From: Rhipidocladum racemiflorum
Taxonomy: Eukaryota; Streptophyta; Magnoliopsida; Poales; Poaceae
Assembly: GCA_036346355.1 (NCBI GenBank)
Contig: CM070569.1
Location: 59,668,561 to 59,732,560, forward strand
DNA length: 64,000 bases
Direction: 5' to 3'
The position numbers and the translations under genes are program-made. Shown piece by piece: positions 56,131 through 64,000 of the stretch. Each line of letters begins with the position of its first letter. Within the stretch, counting starts at the first letter, position 1. A model generated the notes under the pieces. The model was not told the DNA's origin, did no database searches, and saw only the letters and a list, made by a program, of their open reading frames with translations.

Positions 56131-57260
56131 TGAACCTTTTAGGGCCCTTAGATCCTTATTATATACAAGAATTTAGTGCTAAAGAATAGCGTAGTCTCTA
56201 ATCCTCTCGTGTACATATTGCTTTAGATGAGTTCATTTATGATTTGTTGGTTGCGTGGGTTCTCCATGACCACATCCAAGTTTATATAACATCTCTAGTT
56301 CTTCTTTAAAGTAAATGTGAATCCTATTATGAAAGACAACAAGAATCCTAATTCTATTATGATTCATCTAGCACACATTTTCAAATCTGAAAAAGACTAT
56401 ATATGAGTCACTATATTTAACAATATTCAGCTAGACTCTTATCCAGTGAAGTTATTGTGTTAGTCCAATAACTTGCTTCAAGTCGGCTCTATTTTTTTTC
56501 GTTTTTCCTCCAAACTTTGGGAGTGCCCCCACCAAAAATACTCATGCACATCACCGCAATGTTCGTGTTGGTGTTCGGGTTTGGCTTTTTGAACCCTTTA
56601 CCTGAGAGCCCTTTCTTTTGTGTAGTTTGGTTAACCACACCTCTTGTTTCTATAGTTCTCCATATCATACATAGGTTTGCACCACCTCCAAGTTCTACTT
56701 GCTCATCGGTACCACACGGTTGGTCCCACCTCGTCTTTCTTCTTCCAACAGCTCATATTTTCACCTTTACGTCTACTAGATTTTGTAGCCGTCTTTGTAG
56801 TCCTGCAGATAACTATAGTTGATATCTGAGTACCTACCATTGATGACACATATTCCTTCTCCTGATCAGATTTTATTAGACCTTCCATTGATTGACCTTT
56901 CTTTAGGTTTACCAATCAATCAGTATCCTTCATTACTACATATACTTTTTATTATTACCTGCCTTTTCTAAATAACTCCCATGACTCCACCTCGAAGTGA
57001 CGCCCCACCACCGTCGAGCACAAACAACCTCAAAGATATTTGATTCTTCTTTAAGTCGGGAGCATACAGAACACTCATTAATGTATGATGTGCTCCATCA
57101 TACATTTCTAATGTAACTATTTTCACCTCAATAATTGTATACTTCTTGCAATCCACCAAGTGAATAATTCCACATGCTGGGCGTAGAGATCCTTCATCAA
57201 ATATCTCTATCGCCAACATATGTGGAAGCGACAATCTAAATCTAATATCCATCTAAGAAA
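56131..57260 (-). pseudogene. Ty1/copia gag-pol remnant
   Basis: On the minus strand 57252-57000 gives IEVKIVTLEMYDG then MSVLYAPDLKKNQISL, the region just before the copia GAG-pre-integrase domain (V-Y-P-LKKNLISLG is typical). Further down, 56915-56703 is Lys/Ser-rich, perhaps the zinc-knuckle side, in the wrong order for a simple element. No integrase, RT, or LTR seen. The frame is broken. Confidence 0.55.
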
Positions 57261-57440
57261 AGTACATGATGGCCTTGCCATTCTCTTCAATAGATATGTA
57301 ACTTTTGCTTTTACCGACTTTTGCTCTTTCTCTTCTTCTTCTTTATGTGACTTTAGCTTTTACTTGCAACACATACTCATCCAAAAATGAAGATTTCGAT
57401 GGCTTTTTTAAGGACCTTACTTCCAATAGATATGTAACTA
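57261..57440. other. Intergenic, nothing recognised
   Basis: AT-rich, no gene. Confidence 0.3.
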
Positions 57441-58467
57441 TCTAGTCTAGTCCTGTTCTGACTCCGGGTACTGCGCGAACATCGGATCTAGCGCAAACGA
57501 ACGAAAATGGTCTGCGCGCGAATTTATGCAATTTTTTGAATTTATGGATTATACAAATAAAAGAAACGAAAAAAGGAAAAGAAATAAAAAAATGAAAAGG
57601 AGAACCGGTCCAGCCGAAATTGGCCCATTTGGCCTGCCAGGGGGGGCTGCGCGCGCGGTGCGTGGGTTGGCCCACGCGGATGAGAGAAAAAGGGGGGCGA
57701 GCTAGGTTCGAGTGGGGGGTTTGGGCTGGGGAGAGGGAGAGGCGGCCGGCTCGCGGCTGCGGCGGGCGCGAGACGCGGCTACGCGACGGCAGCGTGAAGT
57801 CGGATGGGAGGAAGAAGGCGGAGGGAGAGGGGCTGGGCGAGGGTTAGGGCGCTGGGCCGGAGCGAGTCGGCGGTGGTGGCGATACGCGGTGTCCGTGACC
57901 GGGAGAGGAGAGGGCGAGCGGGGAGAGGGGTGAGGTGAGCGTAGGGGTCAAGGGGGTTTTATAGCACGCGGGTGAGAGAGGCGGTGAGCCGCACGTAGGA
58001 TGGTGATGGTGACGGTGGCATGGCACTGGGGCAGGGGATGGGCAGAGCCGACGGGATGCGACCGGGGGGGCGTGGTGCGGAGCAGGCAACCGGTGGCGGA
58101 GGTGACGCGGCGGACCGGGCGACGGACCAGTCACCCGCGGGGCGGGCTGACAGAGCAGGCCAGGACAGGGAGAAAGCCTAGGTAAGATACAAATCCGTTT
58201 TGAAAATCAATTTCAAACCAAAAAACCAAATTCGATTTTGTGAATTTTGTTTGAAATTTTGGGGTCATTTCTGTGAAGTGCTACGAGGAGAAGGCGCTGC
58301 ACTCGGAGCCGAACCATCTATACCTGGCCGCTGCAAGTCGTGCTCTGTGCAACCGGGGATGAGGCCAAGGGGGAGCTGATACACCAGAGCTGGTCCAACG
58401 CGTCGCTCTCGTACGCGCCATGTGATTGCACTCTGACCGGGCCAGCTGCCCTATTGAGTCTATAGCA
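57441..58467. other. GC-rich unannotated stretch, likely retrotransposon-derived
   Basis: 57640-58170 is G-rich on the plus strand and gives overlapping frames without motifs. The flanking words (AAACGAAAAAAGG, AAAAACCAAATTCG) resemble the 11200 region. No gene supported. Confidence 0.35.
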
Positions 58468-58601
58468 TAATTATCAATACTGATACGTACGAGTTAATAT
58501 GGCTAGTATATACCATTTTGGTACTTAAACAAATACAAGTACCCCTATATATCACCAGTCTCGATACCAGTCAATACTAGCCATACAAACTTTGATACCG
58601 G

Positions 58602-60286
58602 TTGTAGGATCGAAGTATACGAATATAGCAATCAGAGGGGGGTGAATGATTGTGCGGAAGCTAAAACTAAATTTTTAATCTATTAAAATTCACCCTAAAA
58701 CGGAACCAAATAATTGCCTCGTATTCGACAAAAACAGATTGACAGATGTTCGGTAAAACGCGAATTCCTGGAGATCCAAAAGTCGGATTGATCTGAAATT
58801 TTAACAAAAGAAACTAGATTCCAATACGAATCGAACCCAAAAAGAATCAGCTCAATCGGACTTACGGATCAAAAGTTATGAAACTCGCAAACTTGCTATG
58901 GCAGAATATGACGAGAATTGATCTAACCAAAACTTCAAGATTAAACAAGATCTTCAAAAGATTAATCAACTAAACTTTGAGAAACTCTATATCAATACCC
59001 TAGAGAGGTTTTGGATGGATCAAATCAAGATAAAACTCAAAGGACAAAAATCAATTTAGAACAAGAACAAGCATGCAAACAAGAACCAAAACAGGAAACA
59101 ATGTAGCAATGCGTGCACTGTAGCTTCGTGATTAGTGTAGCACGTAAAGGATCTGGAAGAATTGATATTTATTTCTTTTTGTCTAAAATGCTCCAATTAA
59201 AAGAGTACAAACCATAAAGCTCTGCTCTATGCTTGATTGATACCCTAAATAGAAGATAACCCCTCCTATTTAAAGGAGCAACCACAAGGAGTACGCATAC
59301 ATGTCCACTTGGCCCAACCTAGCCCAACACATGGAAGCTACCCCAAACGATTACAACTCTGCACACGTATGGCCCACCTGCCATACTCACGTGACTGGCA
59401 ACTCTTCATGTGCACCATTCTCTTAGCCCGAACGTCTCGCATGACATCCTTGATCACCAAGACCTCAGTTCCTCCCTCAACCTAGTCCCGAACCTCAGTT
59501 CCTCCATGAACCTAGTTCCAGTCCCGTCATCGACCACGTTCGCCTTCGAGCAATACCTGCGCATGAACAAAACACAAAATTCTCCGAGCACAAGTCCGCG
59601 ACTTGACTCAACATTAGTCTATGCAACTACTCACACGAGCATTGCATACAAAATCAACTCAACCTGAGCATATCACGTTCACGACGGACCAAACATTGGT
59701 CCGGCGTACACAAGACAAAACAGTAGAAAAATCCATTCACGCCGGACCAAACATCGGTCCAGCGCAGCTCACGACGAACCAAACTTTTAGTCCGGCGTAC
59801 ATGCGAAAATATCGGTTCAATACAGAGAAAACATGTTCAAAAACACGTTCACGACGGACCAAATTTTTGGTCCGGCGTACATGCAAAAACAACGCTCAAA
59901 AATGCGTTCACGACGGACCAAACTTTTGGTCTAGCGTGCATGGTCCGACGTAACATAGAATCTTACTATTTTTCAACAAGTTTGGTCCGGCACAAAACAT
60001 GTTTACGACGGACTAAACAAAAATCAGTCCGGCGTACACATAAACAAAACCTTCAAATCGCCGTTCACGACGGACCAAAACTTTGGTCCGGTGTGCATGT
60101 AAAAATACCCGTCAAAAGCTCATTCACGACGGACCAAAAGTTTGGTCCGGCGTAGCATCGAGAAACGGTCCGGCGCAGATGGGAAACTTACTGTTTTTGT
60201 GAAATTCAGTCTCGCGCTAAAAGAACCACATGCACACACATTTGCAAATTCAATTCTAAACCAATTTTTCAGCACATGATTTCACA
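58602..60286 (+). mobile_element. Solo LTR, 1685 bp, possibly Ty1/copia SIRE-type
   Basis: Starts TGTAGGATCG and ends GATTTCACA, so TG..CA. CCGGT is duplicated at 58597-58601 and 60287-60291. No coding domain, no second LTR. The phrase AGAGGGGGGTGAATGA near 58634 resembles one seen in LTRs of SIRE-type copia elements. Superfamily is inferred from this phrase only. The 5-bp duplication and ends are seen directly. Confidence 0.85.
59680..60175 (+). repeat. Eight-copy stem-loop repeat inside the solo LTR
   Basis: Units centred on GACGGACCAAA then TTTGGTCCGGCGTACAT recur near 59685, 59740, 59768, 59845, 59907, 60006, 60065 and 60125. Spacing is 28 to 100 bp. Each unit can pair GGACCAAA with TTTGGTCC. 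Confidence 0.88.
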
Positions 60287-60338
60287 CCGGTCAATACTAG
60301 TTATGCCGATGGAATTGATAATATGATCTATTGAAGTA

Positions 60339-60594
60339 CTCCCTTCGGTCACAAATAGTAGTCATTTTTTGACATCGATATGGTTCCCAAAACTCAACTT
60401 TAACCACTAATATCTATTGTAACATTTTAAAAAAATCTAATAAAATTATAATATTATGAAAGTGTGTTTCGAGACGAATCTACACATATGATTTTCATGC
60501 ATCCAATATTAATATTTAAAAAGATATTAATAGCTAAAGTTTCAAAAGTTTGACTTCACCTATTCCAAATCGACTACTATTTGTGACGAGGGAG
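60339..60594. mobile_element. Stowaway MITE, TA target duplication
   Basis: Starts CTCCCTTCGGTCACAAATAG and ends CTATTTGTGACGAGGGAG, with TA on both sides (60337-60338 and 60595-60596). Length 256 bp. Typical Tc1/mariner-derived MITE of grasses. Confidence 0.93.
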
Positions 60595-60780
60595 TATATG
60601 TTATATTTGCTAGTACTACTATGTATTTAGAGTAATATTATAGGTGGACTTTGGTGTACATATAATTGAACAAGTTTATACTTATAAATATATATTATTG
60701 TACTAAACCCGAAGCGGTACGCCGATATGGACCAACGCCAAAATGTACCATTCCTTGAATCAAACCGGTATAGGATCCGA

Positions 60781-62090
60781 TACAGTATTTATAAGTTTGA
60801 TGACTTGATCCATAGCCCATCCATACCCACACCTAGGGTTAATAATATCGTTTCGAACCTGGATTTCGATGACCCGACGGTATTGAAATTAGCTCAAAAC
60901 CACTCGAAATTCACTCAAATCCGAACTATTCGAAAGTCAAATGAATTTAAAATTTGGTCAAACCGCTGAGCGATTTTCACGGTTTTGGACGAAAACCGCT
61001 CAAAAAGGCTCGACGGTTGAAAAAAATAGAAAAATGGTAAGAAAATGGGGAAATTGCAAAAACTATTGCAAAATTTGTAAAAAGCCATTACATGCCAAAA
61101 AATAGGGAAAATGCAAGAAATATATAAAAATATGGAGAAACACAGAAAAATTCCGGCATGATCTTTCCTAAATATAGAAAATTGTTGACATGACCTTTGC
61201 TATATTTTAGACAATTGCAAGTTGTAAATTTGGTATTTAGCAATAATTTATCAACAAATAATCTTTCATTTCAATAATACTAACATATCAATGCAACAAG
61301 TGTATGTAAAAATAAACATTCACATAATGACATACCAATACTATTCACATATCAACACCATTTACATTTCAATAACTTACAAAAATTACTTGTGTAAATA
61401 ATTTGCAAGAAATTGCTTGTGTCAAATTGCACACAGTACAACAAAATAAGTACATCATATAACTAGTGGTACGGAGTACAACTTCCATACTAAAGTTTTG
61501 GTAGTTCATTCATGTATACAACGAGAAGTAAGATTTTCAATGTTGGATAACATTAACGTACTAATAAATAAACTTCAACAAATATTGCTACTAAATATAA
61601 TTGAACAAATAGGGGTATTAAATATACTTCAACAAATATTGCTACATGACATAATTGAACAAATATTGTTATTTGATATACTTTAACAAATATTGATAGT
61701 TAACATACTTAAACAAATATTGCTATAAATATAATTGAACAAATATTCTTACTAAAATATTTTAAGTAAATATTGCTACTTGACATAGTTGAAAAAATAT
61801 TGCTACTAAAAATACTTCTAATTTCTTTTTTATTTGGATTTTCTAATTTCTACATTTTGAATGGCTCAAAAACGTCTCCAAACTTTAGTTTTTTTTTTCT
61901 TCAAAAACTATTTATGCCAGAGGTCATAAAACTATTAATACTAATTTTAGGAAATTTTTGGATAATTTTTTAAATTTTTTTGAATTTGAATTTAATTAAT
62001 AAGCCAAACGGTTTTACTTTTCAAACCGAAGCGATACAGACGGTTTTCGTGGTTTTCAAACGATTTTCGTTGATTTTTAATCCTGGCCGC
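60781..62090. repeat. AT-rich repeat with inverted edges and 28-bp tandem units
   Basis: Left edge near 60845 (CGAACCTGGATTTCGATG) faces right edge near 62075 (GATTTTTAATCCTGG). Subterminal words AAACGGTTTT and CGGTTTT recur at both ends. At 61565-61810 the unit AACAAATATTGCTACTAAATA... repeats about nine times with a period near 28 bp. No gene. Confidence 0.6.
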
Positions 62091-62309
62091 ACCTTTATGC
62101 AATCATGTAGACTCGTACTTGATTTTATGTGTTTTACAGTATTCAATAAAACAAAACACTGTATGAAGTATGTATCTTTGTACTGCTCCAGTGTTATCGT
62201 GTCAACCAATCGATTGGTCTTGCTCATCGTCACTGTTCATCCCATCTCACGCGCAATCCAGTCTTGCTTTAGGACGAAGAAAGGGACGTGTCAACTTTTG
62301 AAGTGTTTC

Positions 62310-63115
62310 CTGTGCTAGCTCCTCTAGCTTTTTTTTTTTTTTTTAACAAAACTAGTTTTCGTGTGGAATAATTTTAAAAAATAGACCCCGGTTCACCTCT
62401 ATCGTGTCTGAGGTGCGCGGAAGCAACCTTCTGTAGTCTGATAGCGTGGAAGCTAGCTCCCGCGCTCATGGTTCACATTATCGTCGATAATCGCCCTTAT
62501 CGACGCGGCACGAAATGGTTTACCGATCGGTAAACCGAGAAAATTCAAAAATTCAAAAAAAAAATTATATGACGCAATATCACGATTATCGAGACATATC
62601 GAGCGATTACGCCAAATATCGAGAAAAAATTTCGAGGCAAATATCGCGATTATCGCCAAATATCGAGCGAAAATCGATGGTTTTTAAATTTTTCAAAAAA
62701 TTTTGATTTTTGAAACTATGCGATTTTGAACGATTTTCGGTTCGATTTTCACGATTATCGAAAATCACTGTTCATCCGAAAATCGCGATAACGATAATGG
62801 GAACCCTGCCCGCGCTTGGCCACGTGCGTGCCACCGCTTGCTCGCCAGCGTGCGCGCTTGCCCACGTGCCCTCCTGTTGCCCATGTTGTCTGCTCGCGCA
62901 CATCACTTATCGTATGAAAAAACAAAGGCATCCGCGCTATCAGACCACGGGAGCTCGCTTCCACGCTACTAGACTGCGGAATTTTGTTTTCACGCTCTAT
63001 AAACACGGTAGGTGCGGATCAGAGGTTATTTTTGCAAATTATTTCGCACAATAATTAATTTTGTTAACAAAAAAAAAAATGTAGAGCTGAAATGAAGAGC
63101 TAGTCAAAAATTATT
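62310..63115. mobile_element. Long-inverted-repeat (foldback or MULE-like) element
   Basis: Left arm about 62310-62466 and right arm about 62930-63115 are reverse complements: CTAGCTCCTC and mate GAAGAGCTAG, TTAACAAAAC and mate TTTTGTTAAC, AGTCTGATAGCGTGGAAGCT and mate near 62940-62975. The arms carry a T-run and an A-run that face each other. The target duplication is not clear. The insert at 62467-62808 is a separate hAT MITE. Confidence 0.7.
62467..62808. mobile_element. hAT MITE nested in the long-inverted-repeat element
   Basis: Starts CATGGTTCACATTATCG and ends CGATAATGGGAACCCTG. CCCGCGCT is duplicated at 62459-62466 and 62809-62816, a perfect 8-bp duplication. Inside are many AAATATCG and CGATTATCG words. 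Length 342 bp. Confidence 0.9.
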
Positions 63116-63232
63116 ATTCGGTGCTTCGGGCGATTTACGATTCAACAAAACACGGAGGGAACAGAAGGCATACGTGCTCGATGTAGTACTAGTAGTACAC
63201 CGTACACGCATGCGTATGGAGTGGCATAATGG

Positions 63233-63826
63233 CTACTTCGGAGTTGGAGCGTAACGGGCGTACGGGGGCCAGTACAAGTGAAGCTCCATCTTGTACGTCA
63301 CCGTCGATCCCCGCAAGTCTACCGGCGACGACCGGAGGTAGCCCACCGCGTATGCGAAATCGCCGGTGCCACCCAACACTGGGTAGTCGGACGGCTTGGT
63401 GTTGTACGTTCCCCCGAGGACGGACACGGAGCCCCGGTGGCCGCGGTGGTGAACCGTGATCTTGGCCAGCGACAGGCTTCTCAGCCCGTCGAGGCTGGTC
63501 GTGATGGACGTCCCCTCCACCACGCCGTTCACCCGGGAGGACCTGTCGGCGTGCACTGTCAGGTCGTCGCGGAAGACGTAGATGGTGCCGAAGGGCGTGG
63601 TGGTCTGGCTGACGCCCACGCCGGCTACGCCGTCAACGACGATGTAGCCGGTCTTGTTGATGGTCTCCTGCTGGTACAGCGTGAAGCTGAGGGTCTTACC
63701 ATGGTCGTCTTTGCTCTTGCTGCTTGGTAACGAGGACGACGTTGCAAGTAGGAATTGGGACTGGAATTGGTGCACAAAAGATATCATCAGGCAGAGCAGC
63801 AAGCTCGCGTTACAGCTTGCAGCCAT
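63233..63826 (-). CDS. Dirigent-family protein
   Basis: Single-exon gene of 197 residues. ATG is at 63826; the TTG at 63850 is not a likely start. Residues 1-28 (MAASCNASLLLCLMISFVHQ...) form a signal peptide, so the product is secreted to the cell wall. The dirigent domain has LSFTLYQQET, FGTIYVFRDDLT, VEGTSITTSLDG, VSVLGGTYNT, VLGGTGDFAYAVGY and TYKMELHLYWP, in the family order. Dirigent proteins guide phenoxy-radical coupling for lignans or place wall phenolics; which one here is unknown. No damage. High GC codon use fits a grass gene. Stop TAG is at 63233-63235. Confidence 0.95.
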   Translation of the reverse strand: MAASCNASLLLCLMISFVHQFQSQFLLATSSSLPSSKSKDDHGKTLSFTLYQQETINKTGYIVVDGVAGVGVSQTTTPFGTIYVFRDDLTVHADRSSRVNGVVEGTSITTSLDGLRSLSLAKITVHHRGHRGSVSVLGGTYNTKPSDYPVLGGTGDFAYAVGYLRSSPVDLRGSTVTYKMELHLYWPPYARYAPTPK

Positions 63827-63895
63827 GGTGATCGATCGAATTGCTACCAACCTCTTGGTGTTCGTCCGTCTTGGCGTAAAGAATTGAGCTATAAG

Positions 63896-63902
63896 CTTTA
63901 TA
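63896..63902 (-). promoter_or_regulatory. TATA box of the dirigent gene
   Basis: On the minus strand TATAAAG lies about 70 bp above the ATG at 63826, a usual distance for a short plant 5' UTR. Confidence 0.65.
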
Positions 63903-64000
63903 GTGCAGACAGGATGGGCTAGTACTCCAGTCGACCGAGACGGATTATTGACTTACGGTAGAATTCTTCACGGGAATTAAACGTTTTCTCTACTTTGAAC

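Larger units (their letters stand above)
58468..60780 (+). repeat. Dispersed TACCGGTA-rich repeat, copy 3, split by two insertions
   Basis: Segments 58468-58601, 60287-60336 and 60597-60780 together match copy 2 at 30545-30925. The first break is the solo LTR at 58602-60286. The second is the Stowaway MITE at 60339-60594. Joined across the breaks the sequence keeps GGAATTGATAATATGATCTA and TATGTTATATTTG as in copy 2. Confidence 0.85.

Noticed and set aside
57620..58185. Gly/Arg-rich frames near 57.7 kb
   Set aside because: High GC content, frames on both strands, no domain.
59410..60155. Open frames through the solo LTR
   Set aside because: They read through the stem-loop tandem units. The element is an LTR with no coding role.
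63278..63730. 150-codon plus-strand frame
   Set aside because: It is the shadow of the dirigent gene on the other strand.

Overview
The window looks like nuclear DNA of a flowering plant, most likely a grass (Poaceae). The clues are introns with GT..AG junctions, Stowaway- and Tourist-type MITEs with grass-typical ends, CACTA elements with dense subterminal repeats, Tat-lineage and chromovirus-like Ty3/gypsy elements, and GC-rich genes in AT-rich repeats. I do not assign a species. The supplied frames include GTG/TTG starts, so starts were re-judged as ATG.

Layout. 1-9767: a degenerate Tat-lineage Ty3/gypsy element with tRNA-primer-like PBS, gag, protease, RT/RNase H and integrase relics, an antisense ORF, a G-box minisatellite and the 3' LTR. 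It lies in an older dispersed repeat (9768-10080). 10081-30925: no intact gene, but many repeats: LTR-like sequence, a TRIM-like unit, a 1.35 kb palindrome, Tourist and Stowaway MITEs, hAT-like repeats, a CACTA element (24989-26141) holding a 5S rRNA-derived segment, and a plant-mobile-domain relic near 28.5 kb. 31253-43476: a broken SET-domain methyltransferase gene. A gypsy element (31866-42943, TSD CAAGT) sits in one exon; a two-gene PIF/Harbinger element (35096-42850, TSD TTG) sits in that gypsy LTR; a CACTA element (35293-36766, TSD TTT), also with a 5S segment, sits in the Harbinger element. The Harbinger element also carries intron-containing pieces of two host genes, SPT5 and a PDAP1/PP28-like gene.

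44441-49840: a GH43-family gene on the minus strand, apparently intact, with a 3.5 kb intron in its 5' UTR that holds two hAT-type insertions with perfect 8-bp TSDs. 50222-53337: a decayed hAT element with BED-finger transposase remnants. 53396-63115: MITEs, a LigB/DOPA-dioxygenase-like fragment, a copia remnant, a dispersed repeat split by a 1685-bp solo LTR and a Stowaway MITE, AT-rich repeats, and a hAT MITE inside a long-inverted-repeat element. 63233-63826: an intact single-exon dirigent-protein gene, minus strand.

Only the GH43 and dirigent genes look like functional host genes. The rest is a layered record of transposition, with gene capture by the Harbinger element and 5S rRNA modules inside two different CACTA elements as the most unusual content.
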